Source: Larix kaempferi
Taxonomy: Eukaryota > Streptophyta > Pinopsida > Pinales > Pinaceae
DNA: 64,000 bases
Direction: 5' to 3'
Assembly (NCBI GenBank): GCA_027924585.1
Contig: BSBM01000361.1
Location: 40,378,501 to 40,442,500 of the forward strand
Below the pieces are notes generated by a model, which saw only the letters and a list, made by a program, of their open reading frames with translations, searched no databases and was not told the origin of the DNA. Positions within the stretch are counted from its first letter, which is position 1; every line of letters begins with the position of its first letter. The translations under genes were made by a program, and so were the position numbers. Shown here piece after piece: positions 1 to 12,410 of this stretch.

Positions 1-351
1 TTATTTTTGGCATTTTTTAGTTATTTATATTTCGTTTGGTGGTGGTCATTACGTGACATGGATTTAGGAATTTGTAGTTTATGAGAGTTGATACTTTATC
101 TAATAAGTATGCTAAGATATTCTTCTCCTTTAGTTCATATGGTATTTATGTCTAGTTCATGTCAATTGTTGCTTTATTTAGAATATTTTGTTACAGTGTA
201 TTCATGTCTACGCTCAATAGGATATTTTGTTTCAATATTTGCATTAAATGAACTGTGAAATGCATATTTTCATTTGTAGATATTTATCATTGATGTTGCT
301 CTTAGTTTATTATTGATTTGGCATATTTTAAATTATTTTGATTTGGTATAG

Positions 352-853
352 GTGGTTGTAGAGGCTATTGGAGGATCTATCTGGTAAATGGGAGTTAATC
401 CCTTACAAAGTGCAAGAGATCCTTGGATTGAATCCAACTAGCATAATGATGGTGGTGGTGGTGATGGTGATGAAAATGGGATAAACAACACTACTAGTGG
501 ATTTGAAAGTAAAGAAGAAGAACTGTGATGCAACAAGTGGCAATTGGTTGTGATGATGGTGTTGTTCACATTTATGTTGTTCGTGAGGAAGGCATGGAAT
601 ATTACATGTCTTTCCCGAGAGTCAAAGGTGATAACATTCACATTATAATACGCTAAAATGGATTTTCATTTATTTTCTTGCAAAGTCCTAAATTAGCTAT
701 TGTATTTTGATAAATTGTTTTGCAATATATGTCTTGACATGAAACCCTAAATTAGCTATTGTACTTTGATAAAAAATTTTGCAATAGATGTCTTGACATG
801 AGCATTGTTTGGAGTTTGGATGCAAAGAAAATATTTCCGGGAGGTTCTGATGG
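352..853 (+). pseudogene. Relic of a WD40 gene of the UTP4/Cirhin (POPCORN) type, two exon remnants
   Basis: Two exon-like blocks are visible. Block 1 (352-627) follows a tatag acceptor and ends at a GT donor. It reads VVVEAIGGSIW, a TAA stop, MGVNPL, then after an acidic stretch in other frames VAIGCDDGVVHIYVV and SFPRVKG. Block 2 (788-853) reads SIVWSLDAKKIFPGGSDG and stops at a GT. The order GGSIW-x-M-V-x-P, CDDG-V-IY, FPRV-G, WS-DA-IFxGGSDG is what I recognise from the small-subunit processome WD40 protein UTP4 (POPCORN in Arabidopsis), which acts in nucleolar pre-rRNA processing. Block 1 contains in-frame stops and frame changes, and no further WD repeats are visible downstream. It is therefore a broken fragment, although it keeps intron positions and so is not a processed copy. 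Family assignment is from memory of short motifs. Confidence 0.55.
687..800 (+). repeat. 58-bp tandem duplication inside the WD40 relic intron
   Basis: The segment beginning ctaaattagctattgta and ending atgtcttgacatga occurs twice with a 58-bp offset. Only the second copy has the gcaatag that makes a splice acceptor before block 2; the first copy reads gcaatat. The duplication therefore straddles the intron-exon border. Confidence 0.8.
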
Positions 854-1218
854 GTATGCATTATCTAGCATATTTGCCTGGGATTCTAGTTTGATTTAAA
901 GAATTATTATCCTAAAGATAAGCACATATAGAATGCATAGAACTTGTAAATCTAGAAACGTATGTATATCGGAAATGTATTCAGTTTCACCATCTATTAA
1001 GGAAAAAATCCCTTAATCTTCAAAACTAGAATTTTTTATTACACAAGAATTATATTGTCTCTAAAATAATGTAAGAACATAGTTTCTATTTAATGATTTG
1101 ACTTTATTATGTTCATAGAATGAGATTTGTGAGAGGAAACAAATTATAGTGATCTACATATACTATGTTATGAATAATGATTAGCATTGAGTTAAATATG
1201 TCTCTTCTAATCCTATCA

Positions 1219-1308
1219 ATCATTTCTTGATGTCATATCATTTTTGTTTTCTTTGGATTTATAATCATTTCTTGATGTCATATCATTTTTGTTTGCTTTG
1301 GATTTATA
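1219..1308. repeat. 45-bp tandem duplication
   Basis: Two adjacent 45-bp copies beginning atcatttcttgatgtcat differ at one base. Noncoding context. Confidence 0.9.
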
Positions 1309-1619
1309 ACAGTGAGCTCAATTTGGGGTTGGAATTGCCATTCAGTCTTCATTGTAAGCTTTTAGTGGAGTATCCATTTTATTCATTGAATGAATGGAAT
1401 TGAATGTGTTAGTTAATTTGTTTGGTTTTCATAATTTGCATAAAATAAAGCCACAAACAATGAGTTTTGTTATGTGTTAATTATTTTTGTTTGGTTTTCA
1501 TAGTTTTCTTCAAGTAAAGCCACCAAAAAGTGAGTTCTTGTAAGGTATATAAGGAGTTTGAATTATTAGAAGTATTGTATGGATTGTCACTTTTTTAAGT
1601 GGTATTTTGTGTCTAAGGA

Positions 1620-1759
1620 TTGGGAAGTGTATTAAAACTATGATCTTTTCTCTTTTAGGAACTAGCTTGTTTTTCATAGAAACCATTTATTGGGAAGTGT
1701 ATTAAAACTATGATCTTTTCTCTTTTAGGAACTAGCTTGTTTTTCATAGAAACCATTTA
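1620..1759. repeat. Exact 70-bp tandem duplication
   Basis: Two adjacent 70-bp copies, beginning ttgggaagtgtattaaaac and ending aaccattta, appear identical. Perfect identity in otherwise decayed DNA suggests a recent duplication or an assembly artefact. Confidence 0.9.
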
Positions 1760-2673
1760 AATATTTTATAGGTACTTTTTGCATGTCATCAGGATGGAAA
1801 TATGTTACAAGAATGGTGATTCTCAATATTTTGTTTGGTTGATGCCACATAATATATTAGGTGGTGCTGCAATTGTAGCACCTTAGATTAGATTATTTTC
1901 AAGTTATTGCTTCCATTCATCACTCTGAGACCACCAATGGGATTTGGTCCCTATAATAACCTAGCCTGATGTTATTGGCCTCGATATGGGTATAACAGTA
2001 AACCCAAGAACCCTCGTCGAAGAAACCACTAGTAGGAGAATTATATTATGCTAAAATCTATTTGGACTCATACACCTTACCCCAAACTGTAAATGTGATA
2101 AATAACTAGCACAACTGTTCCTTAAGAGGTAAACATGTCACTTGGAAGAATAGCTCCCTGGTGGGAGCATTAACAGTGTCTCGTTGGCACTAAGACCCAT
2201 AAATACCCTATGGAAAAAATACATTAGAATTTAATGAAGGATATAAGTTGCATCATGTTTAAATTTTAATTGGTACTGTTTGATTTTATTGTACCAAACT
2301 TTACTTGTATATTGCAGATCTAAGTTATTTAAATAAACTAATTTAGGGCATTGTAAGCAAGTAGCAAAATCGACTAGATGTGATTCCAAATGGTTTCCTT
2401 TCTAAACTTTTTATATATCATGGAGCAGTTGCATTAGGCATTGGGATCTCAATAAACTCTATTTTTTTTGTTTCCGTAAACCCGAATTTCATGATTTTGA
2501 ATTCCCTTTAGTTGTAAATTACTATCCAATGTATACTTGTTTATTCTAAAAAATCCTTCTCAACAAGTGAATGCTTTTGGTTCATTCCATGTGGATAGAC
2601 ATTGAATTGTCTTTTGAAGAATAATAGAAATTTGGGTGCAATTTTTTAAATGTGAAATTTGATTCTTCTATTT

Positions 2674-2746
2674 AAGGGTGTTATCTCAATGGAAGAACAC
2701 CTACCTTACAGGTAGAAGGTTGGTGGTTCGATTCTTCTGTTCCCTA
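2674..2746 (+). pseudogene. Decayed tRNA-like element (Val-UAC-like) or tRNA-derived SINE head
   Basis: The sequence has a D-arm-like block tctcaatggaagaa and a CTAC/GTAG anticodon stem around a 7-base loop with TAC at the anticodon place (2707-2709). A T-loop ggttcgatt matches the B-box consensus. The acceptor stem pairs only through AGGG/CCCT and the T stem has mismatches, so it is not a working tRNA. A tRNA-like head with A and B boxes is also how plant SINEs begin; I see no SINE body or poly(A) tail that would settle it. Confidence 0.5.
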
Positions 2747-2756
2747 TATATAGAAT

Positions 2757-3165
2757 CAATGACTAGTTAACACCAATCAATGACTAAATAAATGACTAGT
2801 TAACAACAATCAATGACTAAATAAATGACTAGTTAACTGCACTTAATGACTAACTAAATGACGAATTAATTACAATCAATGACTAAATAAATGACCAATT
2901 AATAAAAATCAATCACTAAATACATGACCAGTTAACAACAATCAATGACTAAATAAATGACCAATTAATAACAATCAATGACTAAATATACGACCAAACT
3001 GATCAATTAGAACAACCAATAAATAACTAAATTTTTTTAGTCATGTATTTAGTCGCATTATAAGTGACTAGCAATAAATGACTATTAGTCACATAACTAA
3101 ATTTAGCCATTTATATGTGATTTTTAGTAGTTTTTTAAGTCATTTATCTCACTTTTTCAACTAGT
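2757..3165. repeat. 33-bp minisatellite followed by an inverted version of its motif
   Basis: About seven diverged copies of a roughly 33-bp unit built on caatcaatgactaaataaa and tgac(t/c)a(g/a)ttaa run from 2757 to about 2990. From about 3030 to 3165 the same words appear on the opposite strand (ttagtcatgtatttagtc, agtcatttatctcac). The array begins directly after the tRNA-like element. Confidence 0.75.
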
Positions 3166-3179
3166 GAATTACCCTTCCA

Positions 3180-4450
3180 GAGCTTAAATGAATATCATTG
3201 CATTGCAAAGGGATGATACTATAGGATGGGAAAATAGTAGTTTCAGCTTGCTAAAGCATTTTATTATTTGGGTTGGGGTTTGCTTGTACATGCAATCAGG
3301 GTTGAATTGCATGGGAATTCATCTGAGTATTCACATGCATGTTCATAGGAAGTTGCAGCTATGGCTGAACAGGTACCGATGTTGGTAACTGTTGAGGTAA
3401 TAGAGGTTGTGGCATCGACAATTGTTGTCCAGGGAAATGGTTGTTTCACCAGTTTTAGGACCATGTCGGTTCTGGCTTGGCTAAGGCAGACAAGGTACCC
3501 AAGGAGAAGGATATTGAAACTATTCTGAATTTTGCCACTGTTGGGTAGGGAATTGTGATTGTTGAGGTGTATATTGGTTTTGGGACATATATTGATTTCC
3601 AATTATTGATAAGTATAGATGGGTCTTGATTCATACCTGGGGGTCGATTCTTCCATGGCTTCTTTTGTCCTAGAAGGTATACTGGTTCGACTTCCTCGCT
3701 GATACATTGGTAAACCGACTTCAATCTTGGTATTATGGACATGATTTTCTAGGATGGTCCTTGTCGCAGTCTGCACATAATTCCAAAGCATTGAGCAGAC
3801 ACTCCTTGGTTGGGTGGTTTTGTCTTCATCGAGAGAGAAAACAGATAATACCTTATCTTCTTCAAACTATCTCTTCTTTTTTTCTGAAATATATCTAGTT
3901 GTGATGATAAGGTCTCGAGGACATTTTTTTTATATCTTCCAATAGGGTCCCTATCTTTGTCCGAGTTTACCCTCCATTAGCTGACTTGGCCACCCTGGTA
4001 TGAAGGTCTCTAATTCCTATCTTGTTTCTAGAATATCCTCGAGAACATCTCCTACACCAGCCGCAAATGGTCTTATATCTTTCCTTAGAGATATCTCATT
4101 TTCCCATTACATTCAGCATGTCAAGCCACTCATCCTTCATCCCTTGGATTAGAATTTTCTTCAGGACTTCATTCCCTAATGAAGAATGTGGAGATCTCTA
4201 TAGATTGTACTCAAAACGTTCTACATAGTCCTCCAAATTCTCATCTTCTTTTTTAGTCATATTGAAAAATTTATTCTCTAAGGTATCAAGATATGCAATA
4301 TTCTTGATATTGTTTTAGAAAGGCATTATTTAGTCATCCCATGTCATTATAGATCCACCACCCAAGCCCATGAACCATCAAAAAGTCGCCCCCTTCAAAG
4401 TGGCAGGGAATAGTTTGAGTTTCTACAAATCAATAGTATAATCGTAGCTT
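3180..4450 (-). pseudogene. Broken Ty3/gypsy gag
   Basis: Read from high to low coordinates, the minus strand shows ATLKGAT-stop-WFMGLGGGSIMTWDD, then NLEDYVERFEYNL, then MKDEWLDMLNVMGK and ISKERY. This is the layout of the retrotransposon Gag domain (PF03732 type). A CX2CX3HX4C zinc knuckle (CADCDKDHPRKSC) follows at 3739-3777, then a Pro/Lys-rich tail (VYLLGQKKPWKNRPPG) near 3640-3690. Several frame changes and stops interrupt the reading. Gag packages element RNA in the cytoplasm. No protease or RT follows downstream, so this is a gag-only remnant or the element was truncated by later events. The knuckle spacing matches that in the Tat-like element at 21.1 kb, but the two are not close copies. 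Confidence 0.7.
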
Positions 4451-4749
4451 CAACATAATACGTCAAACTTGAACTAAACTTGAACCCACATAATCATAGC
4501 TTCTACATAATACATCAAAATCAAACTAAACTTGAACCTGCATAATCATAGCTACTGCATAATACCTCCAGTACCAAGTTCATCTTTATGTCACTACCCA
4601 AAATGAACTTGACCTTGGCATTTGTGACTTAACAATTTTTCACTCTCTTTCTTAGGTTTTCTCATGGGTTTTCTTTAGGTAAGATATTATATTTTGCTTC
4701 ATCATCCATGAATTTCCTAGAGCACTTACATGCACTATTTTCATAACCT

Positions 4750-5240
4750 CCAATCCCTTCTAGTTCACTAACCCCAGCTAGGTTTTCCCTAGGGTTTCCA
4801 TCTTCTTACCACAACTTTGTATATGAAGATTTAGGAATAACATATATGTTGGTGAACTTGTTTTTCTATGAGTGATACTTCACCACCTACTTCTATATGA
4901 GAGACTAAAAGGTTGATTAGGAAAGCATAAGAGTTAATATTTTCCTTGTTAAAAGCATTTCCAATATCCTCTCCAAATAATGTCTTACTGTTGTTGTAAG
5001 ACATTTAACAAACCTATGTTACGCTTATTTGTAGAATCTTGGAATTATATATATATATATATATAATCATGAATGAATGATGTACAATGAAGAATTTGGC
5101 CTAGCCTTATATAGGCTTTGTAATACGACTTTTAAAAAGGTAATGCCTTTTGGAAGCCCTTACTCCTAATTAATATTAAATATTATTAGATATAATATTG
5201 ATTTCTTTATTTTCACAACATTGCCTTCCTTTTGAAAACA
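4750..5240 (-). mobile_element. LTR-like sequence next to the gag relic, borders not resolved
   Basis: On the minus strand the segment ends a coding-like stretch (EDKACFQKEGN near 5230), then runs into acaaagcctatataaggc, which looks like an LTR promoter, then AT microsatellite and a noncoding leader before the gag relic. No second LTR copy or TG..CA border could be fixed in the window, so this rests on position and a TATA-like word only. Confidence 0.35.
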
Positions 5241-7080
5241 AGCTTTGTCCTCAAAGGTATGTCACATATCTTCATATTCGATTGGAAATATTTTCCTTGA
5301 AATGGTTGCTCAAATAAAATATATATTTATGTTCCTTGAACTTGGCTTATGCTCTTGTAATTCTTATGGCATCAACTTCGCTTGATATTTTTATAAAAAT
5401 AACTAATATATTCCCACGTATACTTTCCTTATCCATTTATGTGACAGATCGTTTTCTTTTAACTTCATATCCTTTTATCAAAAGTCGTGACCATAGAAAA
5501 TGGGGTGTTCTACCTTCAATAACTTGTCATCCCAAACAACCATATCATTTATGAAATCTTCATTATGTTTGACTATGCTAGCCAAAATTAGAACATGCAA
5601 ACCACATGTGAACAATTTAGAGAGAAACATCATGGAATTATACACAATTAGCAACTCGTTGTCTACATCAATTAATGGAAGAATTATTGAGCTCACATCT
5701 CGCATGTCGAAACCTATCATGCCTCGAACCACTCTTCTAGGAGATTTTCCTTCTGATGGTAGCCCTCCGTGCTGAAGAATTTGCTCCACGGTTCAATTCT
5801 TTTCATACGATAAGGTACTTGAACAACAAAAACTCCCGAAGTATAACTAGTTCCTTAGAAAAACAAGAGTCGCAAGCAGCAATGCCCATGATATTAGCTT
5901 GCAGCATAGTTGCCTGGACTTGCAAATGAGAATTGCATACATATGCAAATGAGGAAGCTCACTGATGTAATAAATACAAAAACTAGTTTTTACAGATTAG
6001 ATGCAGGGCTTATGACCGATGCCATGCCCATAAATATATCTAGCCATATCTGTAGTATACACGAATTGGAAATCTAATTAGTAGAAATATGACATTGCAA
6101 GAACATGGAGCCAGGAAATCTTATTGACAATAGTGAAATGTTGAGAAAACCAGTTGCATTGGAGCCAGATTTCAAGTACTAGCACGAATATGTTAGATTA
6201 TTGCCATGGAATATTTTACAGTAGACTAGAGAAGTGGAAAGCTAAATCAATGCTACTTACAAGAAATGCTATAAAGTATAATTAGGCAAGAGTTGTTTTT
6301 TCACATTGTGAATAGAATCTATAGATCTACTACCTAGTTTGTTTTTCAAAACTATAATCTATACAACCAGTAGCAATAGCACAAGACCATGATACTCAGA
6401 AAATTCCCTATTGTAAATTCAGATACATGGAACACCTACATGCATTCATAGACCCAAAAAACAAAGATATGTAAGCTAAATTGTCAAGGCATAGTAGAAA
6501 AGTCACTTGAATGCATTAAACATTTGCAGAGTATTCATTTGGCATATCACAGATTTAGAAATTGTATAATAAGAGAAAAATATCAATAAAACCATTGCAT
6601 ATTTCAAGCACTAGTGACTAATTACAATTACAACTAGGAGAATCACCATGTGCAAGACAGGAAAAGTTTTCAGAATAATGTGATGGAATATTTTGCAGTA
6701 GACAATAGCAAGAAAATTGTTGACAAAACTATCTAGTGTTAACAAAACTTCTTGAAATTCATTTGCAATTGAAACAAATTTGCATTATAGGTATCTATAA
6801 ATTCCCAATAGCAATGCCATGTTATTGTGCATCTCCATGAACAACGAAGCAAAACTGCATCTACTACATTAGCTCAATCAAAAACATGATGAATCAATGC
6901 ATTTTCAATTCACTGGGACATATAGATGCAATAGCAGTTTAGAACAAACATGAATTGTATTTCATTGTTAAGGACATGTAAATGACATCATCCTTAATAG
7001 AACTAAGAACATGTTTTGAAATTGAACATGCATATTTAAGAAAAGGAAAGGATGAATTATCAAAGATACAAGCATGACAT

Positions 7081-7275
7081 GTTTTGAAACAAAGACATAT
7101 CAAGACTTTGCAAATAGAACAAATTGTGTGTCCTAATTTGATTTTTAAACAAGAGTTTCCACAAATAGTTGAAGCCATGATACAAGTAGCACATATTTTG
7201 AAACAAAGACGGGTAAGACTTTGCAAAGAGAACCAATTTCATTTCCTAATCTTATTTTTAAACAAGAGTTCACAT
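7081..7275. repeat. Two diverged copies of a roughly 115-bp repeat
   Basis: Both copies have ttttgaaacaaagac, then aagactttgcaaa(t/g)agaac, then tttttaaacaagagtt, at an offset near 116 bp. A looser third relative with aggactttgcaaagagcatc follows near 7490. Confidence 0.6.
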
Positions 7276-10105
7276 GTAAATTCATAATAACATTTTTTGA
7301 AATAGAGATAGGTTGGAAGGAAATTTTTTCCAAGGATAATCAATTTCATGTGTAAAAAGCATCCACATAATTGCAATGAAATACATGTGCTAAAATTGAA
7401 TGTGCATCTTTAAAAAAGGAAATAACGAAACTGCACACAGTTTGCACAAACATGTGAACATCTTTTTAAACAGAGATGGATTGCAAGGAAGGACTTTGCA
7501 AAGAGCATCGACTCCATGTGCAAGCGACATCACTCTTGGTGTAACAACATTTTTTTATAGCATCAACAATTGCATAGATTTGACAAAGTTGCATTGACAA
7601 GGAATAATAATGCATTTAGCATCAAAGCAAGAGAGCAATAGGCACAACAATATAATCCAGGTGAAAGCATAATGTAGAGAATATCATGAGTATATAAATC
7701 CAGAAAGCGATATAAACACAGATGTATATACATTACCAAAACAAAAAATGAAAACTTGGCATAGCCAAATGGGGTTTGTTGGTTCAAAAAATAGGTTCTA
7801 ATGTAGTTATAACCATGAAGATCATAATGAACAAAATTTACATAGTGGCACTTTTGCAACATGAGCAATGTGCAAGGAGTGCCAACAATTTATTTGACAA
7901 AGCAAAATTTGCAAAAAAGGAAGTGATTTGAAGCTAATCACTAGAGAATATCAATTTCTACGATAATGTTGTATGCAGTTAGTGTAAAAAGAGCTCAAAG
8001 GCAAAGTTTTCACAAGTGGAAAACTGTCGACGAGACCCTGCCTATGTGAAGAGAGATAATTTAGTGATCTTATCTTTCTATAGATATTTGTTGAACACTA
8101 TAAAGAAAACAACCTCTATACATTGCAAAAGATATGTACCCCAAGTATATTTCAAATATTGGCCTACTTGCAATTTTAAATCAACGATAATGCACAAGAA
8201 AGTAGATGGAATTGCATAGGTCTCAATAACAAATGTAAATATAATGGCAAGGATCCAAGATATATGAATGTTGAAAATAATTCTACACATGTGCTATGAA
8301 CAATTGGTTCATTGAATAGCTAAACAAGAAACATTTTGTTATAGATCAATGACAATTTGCAAAAATAAAAAAATGGGGAAGAAATAAATGTTGTTGCAAG
8401 CAACATATTGCTTGATTGACAAGAATGAAAACATCAAAGGAAAAATAGATCAAGACTTTAAAAAAATTTACGGCAGAGACTTGGATACATTGAACTGCTC
8501 AAGACTTTAAACAGTTGTGTGGCAGAGACTTGGATGGGAAGATAAGTATTTACTATTATGTTATTGATTTTACCATCACCATTTTATTTGTTCAATCACA
8601 AATGTTGTGAAACTCTTATTTACAAACAACATGGAAATACTCTTTAATCTTCTAATATTGAGTATTGAACTGCTCGACTATAGATTGATTAGTTATATCA
8701 ATTTATTTTTCTTCCTTTAAAAAAAAGAGAAATTGGTTTCGATTACTAAAATGGAACCTACAAGTGCTACATAGAAAAAGTATATAATCCCTATCTACAG
8801 GATCACTATTAAGAGAATTGAAAAGATAGACCAATAATAATATATTGCTATTATAGGTTATAGTTGAAGAAATATTCGTATATGAAACAAATATTTTGGT
8901 GTTAGACTCAAGGAATGGATTTAATATTAAAACCTGCGCATATCCTATATATAATTTCTAGTTGTCTAAAGAGGAGAGTAATTATAGTGGTTCTATTTGT
9001 ATCATAGAAAAAAGAAGCAAGATTATTTACTTACATGAGTATGCATGTGGAAAAAAAGTTATTTTCAAACAAAATTTAAAACTATCAACATAGGCAGTGA
9101 CTTTTTGAGTAAGAAGTATCAAAGCATGGGCCTGTGATATGACCAAAATCTCACAGTTTATAATTTAAACATTTGTACTTGAATGCATGATCATTATCAT
9201 CACATTTTGTAAAAAAAAAATCAAATTTACCTCTTAAACGTTGTCATAATAGAACAATTCCAAATGTATCCTCGATCTAGTATAGCCGAAGATCGAAGTC
9301 CTCATAATAGGTTAAAAACAGGTTGAAATTTGACAAAGGTTAGTTACAATGTTTGTACTCAGCCAATCGAAATCCAAACTGTATAGAGATAGGATTTATA
9401 TCAACTGAAAATATGCTACAACATCTATATCATAAATCAATCCATATCCATCAATTTCTAGTCATTGTTTGAATGGATACATCGATAATGTTACACGAAT
9501 GGAGTTTAAATAACAAGATTGAGGTGGAGGAGGTGAATTGCAACATATAAGCAATTTGAATAGACACAACAATAATGATGCAAATATTTTGTTCTTTAGA
9601 ATTCAAACATATCTAGCCAAAGCGATAGAAACCATATCACATCACCATAGCCATGTTAAAGCCCAAGCACTCAATGCAGCTTGGGAGTTTATTTTAGGCA
9701 CAAGTTGCATAACCAACTGACACAGGCATTGGTTATGCACAATACCAACCCGATAATACAAATGTGGAAGCAATCCTAACTCTATTGTAGAATATCCACA
9801 ACACAGGCTCACTTCCGATGAGAATTCCAATAACATTTAACCAAAATTCCATTACATTTAACGAAATATAAATAGAAATGCCCACTAGCAATACCAATTC
9901 CATAGCATTTAACCAAAAATATTATAATTGAAATACAGTCAAAATTACATAACGACAATGCAATTACATAATAGGTCCATGACATACATTTATCAGAAAA
10001 AACCATTGATGGGCTAGCTTTCAAGATAATTGACAACCAAAACAGGGCAAAAACCTTTTTTATGTTTCTTTAAGCAAGAGACAGAATCTAAATCCCCTAA
10101 ATTCA

Positions 10106-10262
10106 AATCCACATTACATACACACAAGCCCTAGAAAGGAGGGAACCTTTTCATAGCAACATGCAACACCCAAATTCCCATAACATCTACTCCACATTAC
10201 ATACATGCAATCCCTAGCAAGAATGGCACAGTTTCACAGCAACCCGCAACACCCACATACCA
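10106..10262. repeat. Two copies of a roughly 82-bp repeat
   Basis: The phrase ccacattacatacacacaagccctag...caacatgcaacaccca recurs 82 bp later with about ten differences. Short taacaccgg/aaccctctaacc echoes continue to 10330. Confidence 0.6.
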
Positions 10263-11493
10263 GCATTGTAACACCAGCTGCAAACCCTCTAACCATGGTA
10301 ACACCGGATACAAACCCTAGAACCTAACTAATAAACTGTGCAAATAGTCCCCGATAACAACAACTCGAACCAAAAATCATAATGGTTTCTCTGCTTACCT
10401 ATGCCCTACGAGTCATCATCCCCAACAAGTCTCCATCTCTAATGTCGATCATGTATGTTGCTACAATGCACTCTCTATATCTCTCACCATCAATCTCAAA
10501 ACCCTCCATGACCATAAGCTTCCACAAAAATATGATTAAAACCCATAGCCACCAAGCATTTAAACATCAAACCCCCCATTGTGTTAGCTCATTGGAAAAC
10601 TGCAATGTTGGCCCCCCACTGGAAACCAACAACCCACCATAGAACCAAAACCATTGAATGACCAAGGCCATCACAAATGCACAGTGAAAGGAATCCTCTG
10701 AGTTATTAACCCCCTCTTGTCGAACTCTCGAAGTTCCAAATGCATTTGTTGCTTGGTGCAGTACCCTCCTCCTTTTGGGTACGAGCAAGCACAGTTGTGA
10801 AGGACACACAGCCAAGGACATCAATGCACAAAGGGGAAAGTAGACAGATGTCACTTGGTTTCCCCGCTCCAGAAATCGATGGAAAAATACATATTCAACC
10901 AAACTAAAACTTTATAAATTGATAAATTAATTTTTTGAATCTTCTGCCATTTTAACTAATATGTCCAAAATGGTCACAAGATGTCACCGACATAATAAGT
11001 AGAATAAGATTGTTTGCAAGTAGGAAATGTGGCATTTCTCCATCCATTAGAAATCTCAATGTCATTGGAGCCTTTACTAGTAGTTTTCTAGTGCCCATAA
11101 TAAATCTTGCATCAGTGTTTCCTATTCCACTTGCGAAATGACCAAACACACTAGAATTGCAATCATGGGAGTCTGTACTAAACTGTAACATCCCTAGTTG
11201 GACCCTTGTAATGTATTCAATTAAATTAAAAAAATGATGTAAATATGCTAGTATGGATTCCTATTGCGGAGCTCAAGGCCAAGGACTAACTAGGCATGTA
11301 GGATGTAAATAATGTTATTTGGACTGTATGGTTGGCTTGTCATGCGAACTCAAAATATATGTAAATATTATGTGCATAAATAATAAAATGGTCCAACGAT
11401 GGTTGTGTAAAGAGCACCAAAGGGGCTGTGATTCCACCAGACGGGAAGCGGAATGGGGGCCATAGGTTACTAAATCCTAAGCTGCCAAGTGTC

Positions 11494-12392
11494 TGTTTGA
11501 CAGACAATCCACTCGAGCGGACGCGAGCCGGATCTCCCTAGTTCAAAGTGAGTCTAGAACAAATAATACAAACTACAAACAACTTTCCTAGATCTGATTA
11601 AGGATCAAGTACTAGATGTCTTACCTTAACTTCACAATCCTTTCTTATGGATGCTGCTCCATGGCTCGCAGTCATCAAATCTCAGTTGCAAGACCTGTCA
11701 AGACACATAGAACAATGCAAACGAGTAAAGAGCATCTATACAATAAGAGATCTAAGTAAACAGTTAAGCAAATAAACTACACAATATCATCACACATTAA
11801 CAATATTGGTGGAAAGCATTTATATTACTGTAAATCGGGAAAGTGCATAGAAAAGAATAGACGACAACCAAGGCTTAACATAGCAGTCCTTCTCCATCCA
11901 ATCCAAATGCCATATCCTCCCAAGGAAGCGTGAGTCTCTCAATGGATGAGTAGAGATCTCTCAAGTATGATTTCACCAGCATGTAGACACTTCAGACTTC
12001 CTCCCTTTGGAGAGGGGTAGAGCTTCACTTATATAGGACTAAGTGGATAGGGTATGGATAGGGTAGGTTGAGATATGGTAAGAGAGAGATAGGGGATCCT
12101 TCCAAGAGGTTAGGAACCGAGTGCTAGCTCCCCCAAGAGGTCAGGGATAAGGATCCAAGTCAGCTAACTTTGAGAATGGGATCGAAGAAGCTATTTTTTC
12201 CCATTAACTGACTTCGTCGCACTCTGTAATGGACCAAGTTACAGCGTCGCAGGTTTCATGAGTGCAGCCTGCCACAACCTCTCAAAACCTAGCATAAATG
12301 TAATGATGTCCCTTCTAGGTAAATGACTTATCCAATAAGACTTCAGGGATGTATACATTGAATCTCTTGATGGTAGGATTTTAGGTGTAACA
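11494..12392 (-). repeat. 3' LTR of the Tat-like element (899 bp)
   Basis: This copy matches 25773-26671 along its whole length with equal size. Borders are tgtttga at 11494 and gtaaca at 12392 on the plus strand. It holds a tatataggacta promoter-like word near 12031 and paired gtcgca/tgcgac words near 12240. Confidence 0.93.
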
Positions 12393-12410
12393 GAATGCCC
12401 CCCAAAGCAT
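12393..12410 (-). other. Polypurine tract of the Tat-like element
   Basis: Directly inside the 3' LTR the minus strand reads gctttggggggcattc before the LTR TG. A G-run at this place is where plus-strand DNA synthesis of an LTR element is primed. Confidence 0.7.

Larger units (their letters stand above)
854..2673. other. No recognised gene; AT-rich noncoding sequence
   Basis: Apart from the two short duplications listed separately I see no coding signal, no LTR pair and no RNA gene. It may be intron or flank of the WD40 relic. Confidence 0.6.
5241..11493. other. Long gene-poor stretch with diverged local repeats
   Basis: No protein family could be recognised. The longest open frame on the minus strand (5478-5789, 103 codons, contains LPSEGKSPRRVV and DVDNELLIVYNS) resembles nothing I know. 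A second minus frame at 10567-10902 (111 codons) is also unrecognised. Repeated phrases such as ggaatattttacagtagac (near 6208 and 6683) show old local duplications. The run is very AT-rich with many short A-tracts. Confidence 0.5.

Noticed and set aside
438-641. Minus-strand open frame rich in Ser/Pro at 0.44-0.64 kb
   Set aside because: It is the antisense of the WD40 relic and its ggtggt repeat.
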